The notes under the pieces were generated by a model, which was given only the letters and a program-made list of their open reading frames with translations, made no database searches and was not told the origin of the DNA. From IMG/VR virus record IMGVR_UViG_3300018424_000006, positions 155,820-219,819 of that record: DNA of 64,000 bases, one strand, 5' to 3'. Of the stretch, positions 43,901 to 52,075 are shown piece after piece. The translations under genes and the position numbers were made by a program. The stretch is from a virus. The first letter of the stretch is position 1, and every line of letters starts with the position of its first letter.

Positions 43901-46160
43901 GAACGGCGGATACGTAGATGCCGATGGTAAGATAGTTTCATCTTTACGAGATGTTAAAGGTGATATCTATGACCTTAAAGGAAACGTAGTATTAAGTTTA
44001 GATGATATCCGAAACGGTATCTTTGATAAGTTTGGTGTTCAAATTAAGAGCAGTGAATTATTATCTCGCTTAACTATGGCTCCTAAGCTTGCTATTAAGA
44101 AAGCAAAAGAAATGTTTACTATGGCTAAGAACTTCGGTCTTGGTGCCATGGGACACGCGAAAGATTTATTTAAATCTCTCTTCTCTGGTTTTGGTGGGCC
44201 GGAAGGAATCGCTATTGGCGGTTTCAATTCTGACATACTAGAACGAATCTATCGCCACATGGAAATGCGCTGGCCAGTTCAAAAGGCTGCTCTAGCGGGT
44301 GACATGCAGACCGTTTACAAGAACGAGGCGGAAGCTAAGGTTAACCTCACCGAAGCTATGAATAACTTTGTAGCCCAAGCTAAAGAAGCGAAGGATAAGT
44401 TTTCTGCAGATTCAAAAGAGAAAGTTGATAAGCACATCAAACCGCATCTAGATCGATTGATGAAAGAAGTCAAAAACTATAATCCGTTTATGGATGATGA
44501 AGTTGATGCGGAAGTGGACGTTACTAGTAAACGCAAAGTAAACTCTGCTAGTCTTAAAGATCTAATGGCAACATTGATTAATAAGATTGATGGAGATGAA
44601 GTACGCGGTGACGGTAACGGGGATGGTCTTCGAGACGGTGGTTGGAGAGCCCAACTGAAGCGTCGTAAAGATCAACTTAAAGAGAAGATGAACCTTAAGC
44701 CTAAGGATCGCGCAAAAGCCGAGAAGGATGCAGAGAAATCTGGAGACTCTACTGGCTTAATTGCAATGGTACTTGGCGGAATCTCGGACAAGATTACAGG
44801 GGCCCTTGGAGGGTTCTCTGGCGTTCTAGATGGGTTAAAGAGCTTAATAGCGGGCAAGGCTTTAGGAGGAATGCTTCCTGACGGTACTCCTGATTTGGGT
44901 AAAGGAGGGAAGAAAGGTCTCTTGCGTAGAGTTGGAGGAAAACTTGGAGGTCTAGCTAAGGGCGCTGGCCGTCTTGCATTGGGCGCTGGTAGCACCTTAG
45001 GGCGAGTAGCCTTAACTGCTGGTGCCGGTTTAGGTAAGATGGCTTTAGGCGGCTTAGCAGTTGCCGGTAAGGGCTTACTTGCCGCAGGCGCTGCTGTCAT
45101 CAGTAGTCCTGTACTTATAGCTGCCGCTGTGGGTGGATTGGCCTATGGCGGCTATAAAGCTTATAAGTATTTCTCGGATAGATCTGAGCCTGAGGGTGTT
45201 GAGAAAATGCGTTTTCTTCAGTACGGCGTAGACCTTACTGATAAGAGTGCAATCGCAAACATCCGACAGCTTGAAGCTGAGGTGATGGATGAAATAAGCT
45301 GGCAGGGTAATCGCCCAATACTTAAGAAGCCTGTAAAAGAGTTTGCTCAAGAATTTGCTGAAGACTTTGGTGTGGACATGAACCGTCCAGAACAAATCCA
45401 AGCATGGGCAATCTGGTTTGCTAAGCGCTTCATTCCTATTTTCCTTACTCACTTAAGTGCAGCTAAGAAGATGGGGATTGGTGATGACATTGAAGATATC
45501 GAAAGTGATATCAAAGAAGACCAACGTCAGGCATTTATCAAGGCAGCAGTAGCTCCTAGGTTCTATGGTGAACATAGTCCATTGGATGTATCTGCTAATC
45601 CTTGGCCAATGTCTCAGCCTACTAATACTGAGTCTGAACTAAACAGCATGTTAAGTACTGCTCTTAGTACTGCTCCAGTAACTGCTATTGCTTCCAAGGC
45701 TAAAGCAGATAAAGCTGAGAAGGTAGGTCGCCGTCGCACCAGAAACAAAACTAAAGACGTTGCTGAAACGAAACTTGACACAAAAGAAATAAAAGAACAG
45801 GATGGCTCTAAAGCCGCCGATGTAGTGAAAGCTACAACTTCTGTTGTTTCTTCTATGAAAGCAGCTAAGCCTGCTGAAACGACAAGTGACAAGTCAGTAG
45901 TAGATAAAGGTATGGAAGCTATGGCTTCTAACCAACATCTAAGTAACGAAACCATGTCTCGAATCGAAATGGAGCACAATAAAGCATTTGCTCAACGTGA
46001 ACGTAGTATCCAACAACAGGTTATTACGAACTCCAAACTTGATGAATTAATTGAGATTATGGCCGCTGGTCGTCAAAGATCTGCGAGTGCTACTAAAGCG
46101 AAAGCTAAGAGCCAAAACGTTTCAGTTCCTGTGGATCTTCGCAGGAGTGAGGCGAGCTAA
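40914..46160 (+). CDS. Giant virion structural protein (phiKZ gp181-position)
   Basis: 1,748 residues. The N-terminus is acidic and low-complexity (MSDDINLDDIDMDGLDLDFD), then a long helical region, a central tandem repeat (about residues 857-930 and 978-1047, units starting DLYIPGKPDP and DVYVAGERSP), a Gly/Ala-rich hydrophobic block (about 1330-1420, LGRVALTAGAGLGKMAL and following) and a Ser/Lys-rich tail. Length, divergence from the RNA polymerase genes and the hydrophobic block fit a tail tape-measure or injected virion protein. No lytic transglycosylase motif is seen. Ends with a terminator at 46164. Confidence 0.7.
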   Translation: MSDDINLDDIDMDGLDLDFDSDLDPFDVKDDRKPATKVMDGALGSLRDKDNLAHAAKTIADNSLPPGFKAARGQADKVLSEARSIYDKTAKELKGPMEDLKRAVHNNIDGLSFLPNSIKDKIKSMTKEEKKYGLESQREIDEANISSAANEIFGRQLNLQMATEEKNAKAEGARDKRDQKRFEASSALLGQISNAVTRLAAYTEQIESPYQRKMLELGHRQFFMLRDIAETNRAFSSDAISNLRSISKNTGLPEFVKLRGTESYIQLTRERLMGRLNDTAAQGISKFGSRFASNVKSRVSEFTSQVSEGLSMGADMIDTVGGMAGDDMPGMDAHEMAGENIGSIGMSIASKAAGKRLGAFLAKNPTMSRWSNQLLYLSENAPEALVELSKMGDTERFSMLRELIPGIGGDNESVVHSLAETMTDASLFDEMTRRSIVEIIPGYLSRILKTTTDIATGQDNERLTYSVDKEEFVTIGSEVKSLRKRIYDERNVSRSVSAGFDIIDKIDPEGKLSKEQKNALMRMLVDNANGGQLFSLGNLSKLTDKDVEGGDLFASLIRDTYIGEGKEGRLAEGNLGLSRIYKDMKDGFGNINPELGKLNASGNKEIARRLGIIGKVGEKDMVDHTNKRTMFFEEAMNDPELAARLTGVKGVDLDLGSGEAAKKKGFFKQRRKQQFYNGPTKGFEEEEYGEVLSLKSFMGADGGLKLDISGIQEVANGMPGSLKEEFFEEIENKLGIPVHVLTMPGGSVRMDDGAGPEGSGPEGPLFGMLKGQLDEVNVQLRAIFEATMSSGNTTYSFGAGDLAKFAKEKLGKATGFITGYYSNLGKAFTTAKDTVMGGATSMYEKIKKKTKDFKQLPFDLYIPGKPDPVLIYQKLRDGEYFDAVSGKILTSFNEITGPVVDADGNIVLSFEDLKQGLVDRFGKKIDIEAMKSTISDLFTKAKEGLGNIYGMQFGLAKTALNAVKPLLGQAKKLLSAPMDVYVAGERSPRLLARIMENGGYVDADGKIVSSLRDVKGDIYDLKGNVVLSLDDIRNGIFDKFGVQIKSSELLSRLTMAPKLAIKKAKEMFTMAKNFGLGAMGHAKDLFKSLFSGFGGPEGIAIGGFNSDILERIYRHMEMRWPVQKAALAGDMQTVYKNEAEAKVNLTEAMNNFVAQAKEAKDKFSADSKEKVDKHIKPHLDRLMKEVKNYNPFMDDEVDAEVDVTSKRKVNSASLKDLMATLINKIDGDEVRGDGNGDGLRDGGWRAQLKRRKDQLKEKMNLKPKDRAKAEKDAEKSGDSTGLIAMVLGGISDKITGALGGFSGVLDGLKSLIAGKALGGMLPDGTPDLGKGGKKGLLRRVGGKLGGLAKGAGRLALGAGSTLGRVALTAGAGLGKMALGGLAVAGKGLLAAGAAVISSPVLIAAAVGGLAYGGYKAYKYFSDRSEPEGVEKMRFLQYGVDLTDKSAIANIRQLEAEVMDEISWQGNRPILKKPVKEFAQEFAEDFGVDMNRPEQIQAWAIWFAKRFIPIFLTHLSAAKKMGIGDDIEDIESDIKEDQRQAFIKAAVAPRFYGEHSPLDVSANPWPMSQPTNTESELNSMLSTALSTAPVTAIASKAKADKAEKVGRRRTRNKTKDVAETKLDTKEIKEQDGSKAADVVKATTSVVSSMKAAKPAETTSDKSVVDKGMEAMASNQHLSNETMSRIEMEHNKAFAQRERSIQQQVITNSKLDELIEIMAAGRQRSASATKAKAKSQNVSVPVDLRRSEAS

Positions 46161-46163
46161 TCG

Positions 46164-46189
46164 AGTGGGCATGAGAGATCATGCCCACT
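46164..46189 (+). terminator. Terminator after the giant structural gene
   Basis: A perfect 11-bp stem (AGTGGGCATGA / TCATGCCCACT) with a GAGA loop followed by TATCTTTTTT. It lies four bases after the stop codon. Confidence 0.9.
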
Positions 46190-46220
46190 TATCTTTTTTA
46201 AAAGCCATTAGGAAGACGTC

Positions 46221-48137
46221 ATGGAAAATCGAGAAAAGTTTACAGGCGAAATAGATGACACTAGCTGGATTCGCCAAGCTATGTTCGTACCACGAACCGT
46301 ATCCGAACAATCCCGTCACGTCAATCGTACTTATTCCAGTGCCGGAGAAAAGTTCTTCGACACGACTCTTGGGGGTAATCTAAGCATTAACCCTAAGCCG
46401 CAATTTACTCGTACCGCAGATTTAAAGATGCCATCTCTTTCCCCTAGCTCTAAAGGGATGGGTCGTTACTACTCAGAAGCATTGGACGATAATGCATTCC
46501 GTGTTTCTTTACAGTTCGGTGTTCCCGAATTCAATTCCCTAAGTCAGTTCTTAGGGAACTTCTATAACCCTCAGTTAGCCACGCTAGTAAATCGTGGTGA
46601 GAACCAAGGGTTTAGTTATAAGCTAGGCTATGCCGTAGGCTTTATCATGACTCTGCCTCTACAGGCGTTCTTTGGTATAAGCTACTTAGTTACTCGTTTG
46701 AGTTCTTTTGCCGCTGGTACGCCTTACAGTAAGTTCTATTACATGAAGCCCACTATGCCTCTGTATTGGAATACTGTAACCAGTTTAGTAAACCATCTGT
46801 CCGTTAGCATGGGTATTACTCAGGGTGCATTTAAGAAAGGTTCCGAAAAAGATCCTTTAACTGACAGCGAGATTGCTTTGTTAAACAAATCTCTTCCGGA
46901 TATCTTTAAGCGCGATACGGATTCAGATAAGAACTTAAACGGTATTGATGTATATGCTGTAGCGACTCGTGCACAACGTTTAGCAGATGAGCACTATGCT
47001 CGCTTAGACGGGATTGCTAAGAGTGCAGGTACGACTGAAGAATATGTTAAGCAGGTTAAAGCGGAACTAAGTCAACAGAAATCTAAGAAAGGAGATCTTC
47101 GAATGAAGTACCCTTCTTATGGTGAATATATGGATAGTTTCCTTAGCGGTAAGTTAATGGAACCTAAACCTGCCCCTGCTGAAGGTGAAGAACTATCTGA
47201 GAATCACGAATACGTTCGTGCAGATGAGCCTAGTTGGACAGACCACTTCAAAGCAGAGATTCGAGATGGTTCCCACTTTGTTTCTTTCATTACTGATTTG
47301 TCTAACCCTACTGAGTCATTCAGTAACAGCGTTAAGACCTCTGCTGTAGCTGAGAAATTAAACGGAGCTAACAATGCTGCTCGTGATATGCGTTTCAGTT
47401 TTGCTGAAGGTAACTTAATTGGCGATACTCAGAAATCTATTACTGACGCTATCGGTAACTTCGCAACAGGCGCTTTAGATTCCGTTGGTCTTGCAGGACT
47501 ATCTGCTTTCTCTGGTAATGCTTATGTTGATATTCCTAAGACTTGGGATAGTTCTTCTGCTGAACTAGGAAAGACCTCTTACAAAATTCGACTGCAAAGT
47601 CCTTATGGTAATAAGTTCTCTTTATTGACGAACATCTATATTCCTCTTTGTATGTTATTGGCAGGTGCTCTACCTAGAAGTACCGGTAAAGCTTCCTACT
47701 CTTCTCCTTTCCTTTGTCGTGTATTTAGTCAGGGCGTAACGGATATTAAGTTGGGTATGATTGATAGCTTAACGATTACTCGTGGTGTAGGTGGGATAGG
47801 TTGGACTGAAGACCGATTGCCGAATGCTATCGAAGTAGATATCGGTATTGTTAACTTAGATGAGATTATGCATGTCCCTGTAATGGAGTCATTCGGAGAC
47901 GGCGGGATCTTTTCTGCATTCGATGAAGATACGGCAATTGGTGATTACTTAAATACTCTTTCGGGATTATCTTTGTATGACCAATACTATATCTCTCCTC
48001 GTATTAAGTTAGCGTGGGCTAAGACAGTACAGAACTTTGAGAGCTGGACAAGTAAGTCTCATATGGCTAACTGGGCAGCTGGTACTATACCGGGTCAAGC
48101 TTTGTCTGCGATTGCTCGTGGTTCGGAAGTTTTATAA
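46221..48137 (+). CDS. Virion structural protein candidate
   Basis: 638 residues with AGGAAGACGTC before the ATG. Two domains are suggested: an N-terminal half with a hydrophobic segment LGYAVGFIMTLPLQAFFGIS (about 134-153) and a beta-rich C-terminal half with YKIRLQSPYGNKFSLLTNIY. The middle (about 225-320) is charged and flexible. It follows the giant structural gene on the same strand across a terminator. No known family motif; a tail or baseplate role is inferred from position. Confidence 0.65.
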   Translation: MENREKFTGEIDDTSWIRQAMFVPRTVSEQSRHVNRTYSSAGEKFFDTTLGGNLSINPKPQFTRTADLKMPSLSPSSKGMGRYYSEALDDNAFRVSLQFGVPEFNSLSQFLGNFYNPQLATLVNRGENQGFSYKLGYAVGFIMTLPLQAFFGISYLVTRLSSFAAGTPYSKFYYMKPTMPLYWNTVTSLVNHLSVSMGITQGAFKKGSEKDPLTDSEIALLNKSLPDIFKRDTDSDKNLNGIDVYAVATRAQRLADEHYARLDGIAKSAGTTEEYVKQVKAELSQQKSKKGDLRMKYPSYGEYMDSFLSGKLMEPKPAPAEGEELSENHEYVRADEPSWTDHFKAEIRDGSHFVSFITDLSNPTESFSNSVKTSAVAEKLNGANNAARDMRFSFAEGNLIGDTQKSITDAIGNFATGALDSVGLAGLSAFSGNAYVDIPKTWDSSSAELGKTSYKIRLQSPYGNKFSLLTNIYIPLCMLLAGALPRSTGKASYSSPFLCRVFSQGVTDIKLGMIDSLTITRGVGGIGWTEDRLPNAIEVDIGIVNLDEIMHVPVMESFGDGGIFSAFDEDTAIGDYLNTLSGLSLYDQYYISPRIKLAWAKTVQNFESWTSKSHMANWAAGTIPGQALSAIARGSEVL

Positions 48138-48150
48138 AAAAAAAGAATAA

Positions 48151-48184
48151 ACTATACTCCTAGGCTAATGCCTAGGAGTATAGT
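48151..48184. terminator. Bidirectional terminator between convergent genes
   Basis: A perfect 15-bp stem (ACTATACTCCTAGGC / GCCTAGGAGTATAGT) with a TAAT loop; A-run on the left, ATTTAT on the right. Almost identical in its inner stem and loop to the hairpins at 9008 and 15805. Confidence 0.92.
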
Positions 48185-48196
48185 ATTTATGTTGTC

Positions 48197-48919
48197 TTAT
48201 TTTCCAAGAGGAACGACTTCAATAGATTCAAACTTACCAGACTCGTCATGGATAAGATTGTAGCGAAGAGAAAGGTCGACATCCATGACTTTCTTTATCT
48301 TTTCTACATACTTCAGTTTATCTCCAGAGTAGCCCATTACCATGCCTCGGAATGGTGAGCCATCGGGAGCAACTTGATCCATTGAACGCATTAGGCCGTT
48401 TTGAACAACGTAGATCTTTTCTCCTAATACAGGATGAAACAATTGGAGAGTCATATTGTCATAGTCTGCCGTGCCCGTGCATGCGAATGCAGAGTAGGTA
48501 GTGTTCGTTTCAATCTCATGCACTTCTATAGGATAGCGAAGGTCGTTTTCATACTTATACGTACGGCCATGAACTCCACTATACGGAAGGTATCGACGAA
48601 TGGCTGTTAAGCGACCTAAGTAATCTACCTCAGTCTCGACAAAGAACTCATTAAAAGTATCTGTCTGCTTAAATAACTTCCCATCTTTATCGAACCAGTA
48701 TTTGATTCCATCTATTCGTTTAAGAAGAATGTTTCCGCCTTCCAATTCTTCAATAGAAGAAATCTCTCGGATTTCATGGCAGAATTCATAGTCTAAAAGA
48801 ACTACGCGCATTTCAGGGAGAGTCAAATCTAAAAGACCCGACTTCTCTATCATAGCGATAGTTTCCCAAGACCAATCCATGCACTCCATCATCAATCGGT
48901 TGAGCCGCATACTACTCAT
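48197..48919 (-). CDS. Paralogous beta-rich protein, copy 2
   Basis: 240 residues from the ATG at 48919, which overlaps the stop of the upstream paralogue by eight bases; the longer frame to 48985 would overlap by 74 bases. The segment IREISSIEELEGGNILLKRI with YWFDKDGKLFKQ aligns with DDIKSIKEVKDGVDIELDDG and KCDKEGIIWEV of the upstream gene, showing duplication. DKDGKL-type short strand-turn units recur, as in repeat proteins built of beta hairpins. Function unknown. Confidence 0.72.
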   Translation of the reverse strand: MSSMRLNRLMMECMDWSWETIAMIEKSGLLDLTLPEMRVVLLDYEFCHEIREISSIEELEGGNILLKRIDGIKYWFDKDGKLFKQTDTFNEFFVETEVDYLGRLTAIRRYLPYSGVHGRTYKYENDLRYPIEVHEIETNTTYSAFACTGTADYDNMTLQLFHPVLGEKIYVVQNGLMRSMDQVAPDGSPFRGMVMGYSGDKLKYVEKIKKVMDVDLSLRYNLIHDESGKFESIEVVPLGK

Positions 48920-49640
48920 AACTATAATCCCCAGACGTATGAAGATAGTCCTCAGTAACGTCTGTACAATTCCCTTCATCATCATAGCTAAACTTCAGCT
49001 TAACTGAGTCAAGAGTACGTACGACGTATTCGATTTTCACTTCATCCAACTTCCCGTCTTTATGATAAGTCAGATGCGCTTCAAAGTGTTCGTCATAATC
49101 ATCAAAGCGAGATAGACGCCATTGATTAATATCGCAGGGTTCGAATGCACAGCGAGCATCAAGGAATCGAGCGTCAATCCCAGCCTTGAATTCCTCGCCC
49201 TTATCTTTACCGTAGTAATCAATATCGAAGCCATTGAAGTCCTCATCGTTCTCGTTGATAACAAGTACGTGTCCATACGGATCGTATTTGAAAGAGGCAA
49301 ACTGATGTTCTTCAGAGCCCTCTTTGGCAAAGATAAGCTTCTCTGGACGATTATCGGGACGAAAGGTACCGGAGATTTGGAATACCTCGTCTCCGTTATC
49401 TACTTCCCAGATAATGCCTTCTTTGTCACACTTAAGTGTAACGCCATCATCTAGCTCTATATCAACACCATCTTTAACTTCTTTGATGGACTTAATGTCA
49501 TCTAGCGTATCGAAACCCGGAGTATAATCTATTAGTTCTTTCGCTAGTTCAATATTTTTGAATAAGCGACTGCGGCGTAAGATGGTTTGCTCGAACACAT
49601 TCATGCCCATCATATCCATCGTTATTTGCTTAAGTTCCAT
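48912..49640 (-). CDS. Paralogous beta-rich protein, copy 1
   Basis: 242 residues with AGGAGTTCAC before the ATG. Acidic and beta-hairpin-rich: repeated phrases such as FKYDPYGHVLVINEND, HLTYHKDGKLDEVKI and KLKFSYDDEGNCTDV resemble short tandem hairpin repeats. It overlaps its paralogue at 48197-48919 by eight bases, so the pair is translationally coupled. No enzyme motif recognised; a binding or regulatory role is the most one can say. Confidence 0.72.
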   Translation of the reverse strand: MELKQITMDMMGMNVFEQTILRRSRLFKNIELAKELIDYTPGFDTLDDIKSIKEVKDGVDIELDDGVTLKCDKEGIIWEVDNGDEVFQISGTFRPDNRPEKLIFAKEGSEEHQFASFKYDPYGHVLVINENDEDFNGFDIDYYGKDKGEEFKAGIDARFLDARCAFEPCDINQWRLSRFDDYDEHFEAHLTYHKDGKLDEVKIEYVVRTLDSVKLKFSYDDEGNCTDVTEDYLHTSGDYSYE

Positions 49641-49648
49641 GTGAACTC

Positions 49649-50029
49649 CTATGTGCGTTTAATTATAAATTTAGAAAAGAAGGTTAGAGTCTTAAGCCAA
49701 AGATAAAAAGATAAACTTCTTTCACCCTTAAGTCCGAGTAGGATATAAAGACTGGTCCGACGCATTAACTTTAATACAGTAATACTACGCGTCTTTCTTT
49801 TCCAAACGGATTCATGAAGAGACTTATCATAATGAGTTAAAGGGATGGCTCTGCGTTCCGCGATAAGCATTGTTATTTGCGCATCAAGGTTATGTTTGAA
49901 TTTATATAATTCCATCTGGTAGTCCCCATTTTGGAATACGTCAATAAATTTCATAAGCCATTGTTGCTCAGTTTTAGAATCACGTACTACGGCAAGTGCG
50001 TCACTAACCGGTCTAAGATAACTAACCAT
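49649..50029 (-). CDS. Small basic phage protein
   Basis: 126 residues starting where the upstream gene stops (TAATG). Very basic in its second half (ESVWKRKTRSITVLKLMRRT), with a hydrophobic stretch SLYILLGL and a Lys-rich end (FFSKFIIKRT). It might associate with membranes or nucleic acid; no motif decides this. Part of the long minus-strand run of small genes. Confidence 0.62.
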   Translation of the reverse strand: MVSYLRPVSDALAVVRDSKTEQQWLMKFIDVFQNGDYQMELYKFKHNLDAQITMLIAERRAIPLTHYDKSLHESVWKRKTRSITVLKLMRRTSLYILLGLKGERSLSFYLWLKTLTFFSKFIIKRT

Positions 50030-50418
50030 TAGCAGACTTCCTTTAAGTCTAGAGTAACTACATCACGATATTCGTCCCATTTAAGCGGGTCGGTATTTTT
50101 CATCGTTTTCATTACTACTGCAAGTTTATTCCAAGCGTTGCGAGATAATCTAACCATGTCAACATTGATAATAGACTTAGCGTCTTCAATTAAGTCTTTA
50201 GCAGTTAACATATCTTTTTCATCTAGGCCGTAAATGGTTTGTATACAGGCCATATCAGTTGCAGTGTATTTACATACAAGTGGGTTCTCAAACGCATCAA
50301 TTGATTCAACGGATATTCCATTAGCTTCCGCTAGAGAGTACTTACCGTATTTAAGTAGAGTACGCTTTACACGTAAGAAGTGAGCGATGTCTACATATTC
50401 GTTTTGAAACTGTTCCAT
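50029..50418 (-). CDS. Small phage protein of unknown function
   Basis: 129 residues with AGGAGAATATAAAA before the ATG. Mostly helical; an N-terminal helix-turn-helix-like stretch (LRVKRTLLKYGKYSLAEANGISVESIDAFEN) could suggest DNA binding, but the fit is loose. Translationally coupled to the next gene through TAATG. Function unknown. Confidence 0.65.
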   Translation of the reverse strand: MEQFQNEYVDIAHFLRVKRTLLKYGKYSLAEANGISVESIDAFENPLVCKYTATDMACIQTIYGLDEKDMLTAKDLIEDAKSIINVDMVRLSRNAWNKLAVVMKTMKNTDPLKWDEYRDVVTLDLKEVC

Positions 50419-50445
50419 TTTTATATTCTCCTGTAATGGACAAGT

Positions 50446-50463
50446 GCTCCGTGTTACCGGAGC
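50446..50463. terminator. Small hairpin after a membrane gene
   Basis: A 6-bp stem (GCTCCG / CGGAGC) with a 6-base loop. The T-run lies on the plus-strand side, where no gene ends, so on the minus strand it is only a terminator-like hairpin. Confidence 0.45.
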
Positions 50464-50476
50464 TTTATTTTATTTA

Positions 50477-50857
50477 TTACTTTGTAAAGAGGTGAATGAA
50501 GAACGCGCCTACAGTAATCATTAAGATGCCGATACGCGCCCCTTTCTCTACTTCCGTTTCGCCAGATGACAATCCAAATGTTAAAGCAAAGAATCCAAAT
50601 AACACTAAGTTAAATATAAATTCTGATTTAGCTAGAATTGGATCTACGTTAAGCATGGCTGTTGCAACACGTATGGATACTACTATAAATGCTGCAGTAA
50701 ATGCGCCAGAAAAGAAGACGGCATAAAACCAACGCCCCTTCTTAAATTCGTCAATCATATCGCTGACACCTAGAAGACCCCAAGCTCCTTCGGTACCATT
50801 CTTTATGAGTAGTATGCCTACTCCAATGATTGCCATTATTAATATTAAACTTATCAT
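50477..50857 (-). CDS. Small integral membrane protein (four segments)
   Basis: 126 residues with CGGGAGAAACG upstream. Hydrophobic segments: SLILIMAIIGVGILLI (2-17), FYAVFFSGAFTAAFIVVSI (about 43-61), FIFNLVLFGFFALTFGL (about 80-97) and IGILMITVGAFFIHLF (about 109-124). A compact four-helix membrane protein with short loops; no family recognised. Confidence 0.72.
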   Translation of the reverse strand: MISLILIMAIIGVGILLIKNGTEGAWGLLGVSDMIDEFKKGRWFYAVFFSGAFTAAFIVVSIRVATAMLNVDPILAKSEFIFNLVLFGFFALTFGLSSGETEVEKGARIGILMITVGAFFIHLFTK

Positions 50858-50886
50858 AATCGTTTCTCCCGATTTTATTTATAATG

Positions 50887-50912
50887 TCCCCCTCTATGTA
50901 AGCAGGGGGACG
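50887..50912. terminator. Hairpin after the 134-residue gene
   Basis: An 8-bp stem (GTCCCCCT / AGGGGGAC) with a 10-base loop, just past the stop at 50921. No T-run follows on either strand, so it may be an mRNA-end stabiliser rather than an intrinsic terminator. Confidence 0.5.
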
Positions 50913-50920
50913 TGGTCTCT

Positions 50921-51325
50921 TTAACCTACACTACGTAGGCGGCGAGGTGAGACCATCGCACGGTGGCGACCTAACCATTCAATGATACCAGTTTCTAGTT
51001 TTTCTCGATGGTATTCATATCCTTCAGGATTCAACTTAGGTAAAGTTAAAGCCTGTAGTACATTGTAAGCGATAGAGCAGGAAACGAAGTCACGATCGGA
51101 TGATTTCATCGCGTCGAATTCTTCATGTCCACCTAAGGCCCAAGCCATTGTACCAGTAGTGATGTCGTCTTTTAATTTATTTTTATAGTCCAAGACTAGC
51201 TCAGATAAATTTTCGCTATCGAGCTTAGAAGCAATCTCGCGTAGAGTCTTGCTGTGTTCCCTTCCTTCTGCTAGTTTAGGCAGTTCAATAAGAGCGGCGT
51301 CAACTAATGCATCAATGCGTTTCAT
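50921..51325 (-). CDS. Small helical phage protein
   Basis: 134 residues beginning MKRIDALVDAALIELPKLAE, with GGAGAGAAAACA upstream. All-helical in appearance with a basic C-terminus (GRHRAMVSPRRLRSVG). Downstream of the gene at 51402 but separated by a terminator. Function unknown. Confidence 0.68.
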   Translation of the reverse strand: MKRIDALVDAALIELPKLAEGREHSKTLREIASKLDSENLSELVLDYKNKLKDDITTGTMAWALGGHEEFDAMKSSDRDFVSCSIAYNVLQALTLPKLNPEGYEYHREKLETGIIEWLGRHRAMVSPRRLRSVG

Positions 51326-51360
51326 TGTTTTCTCTCCAGTTAAAATTTGAGGCTGCAGAA

Positions 51361-51390
51361 AAGGACCTTGCCCACTAGGAGCAAGGCCTT
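51361..51390 (-). terminator. Terminator after the 194-residue gene
   Basis: On the minus strand AAGGCCTTGC pairs with GCAAGGTCCTT (one bulged base) and is followed by TTCTGC. It lies 12 bases past the stop at 51402. Confidence 0.7.
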
Positions 51391-51401
51391 CGTACTACAG
51401 G

Positions 51402-51986
51402 TTAAGCAGCTAACATTTCTTGAATCAACTTGCCAGAAGACAGACGCTGAAACAATTCAAATGACACTCTGGTAAAACCAGAAGGCCACTCACCAACCAA
51501 GACTTCCTCCTCAAGGGTGTTGAAGAAAGCAGCATGACCGACAAGTCGATCCGTGCGCAAGATAATCTTACTCACGTCCATTGCATGCTCGATGGTAAAA
51601 GAACCATCCTCTTCGAACAACTTCGCCCTAAGTTCAAGCCATGTACTAAAAAGCAGCATTTCATTTATAGATGAACCCTCCTTAACAATGTTGTTAACGA
51701 GATGCATGGGTACATCGTCAATATCCTGACATGCGACATAGGCCGCACATAGAACATTGTGATACTCTGCTTTAGAGACAGATTCCTCACGATACGCCCC
51801 AGCAATTTGGTTAAGCCATACAGCATGACTTAAGTAAGGATTGCCAGAAGCTCTCCCTAGACGTTCGCAAGTGTCCTTCGCCTTTAAGATCTCAGTCGCC
51901 CACTTTCGTGAGGGATTGTATCTCATCTCAGAAGCAATTAAGCTTTCTTCGATTTTGGCTAGTCCTTTCTCTATTTTAGTATCCAT
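51402..51986 (-). CDS. Early-type helical phage protein
   Basis: 194 residues with AAAGGAAAATCT before the ATG. Helical throughout, with several Ala-rich and acidic segments and no motif recognised. It lies 59 bases downstream of the TATATTAC-type promoter at 52045 and is closed by a terminator, so it is a monocistronic early-type gene. Function unknown; an early host-takeover role is only a general possibility. Confidence 0.7.
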   Translation of the reverse strand: MDTKIEKGLAKIEESLIASEMRYNPSRKWATEILKAKDTCERLGRASGNPYLSHAVWLNQIAGAYREESVSKAEYHNVLCAAYVACQDIDDVPMHLVNNIVKEGSSINEMLLFSTWLELRAKLFEEDGSFTIEHAMDVSKIILRTDRLVGHAAFFNTLEEEVLVGEWPSGFTRVSFELFQRLSSGKLIQEMLAA

Positions 51987-52044
51987 AGATTTTCCTTTGT
52001 AAGGTAGTCAAGAGACGCAGAATCATTTCTACAGCCTCACCTAT

Positions 52045-52075
52045 GTAATATAGTACTATTTTACTCTGGAACACG
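52045..52075 (-). promoter_or_regulatory. Early-type phage promoter
   Basis: Minus-strand core TATATTAC (complement at 52045-52052), preceded by AAAATAGTAC, which diverges from the AATTC block of the other sites. It overlaps the 3' end of the gene at 52061 and is 59 bases before the gene at 51402-51986. The leader has GTGAGGCTGT in common with the site at 10508. Confidence 0.65.

Noticed and set aside
44672-45100. 142-codon antisense frame inside the giant structural gene
   Set aside because: Ala/Pro-rich shadow of a Gly/Ala-rich coding sequence, without start signal; the same holds for the other frames antisense to long genes.
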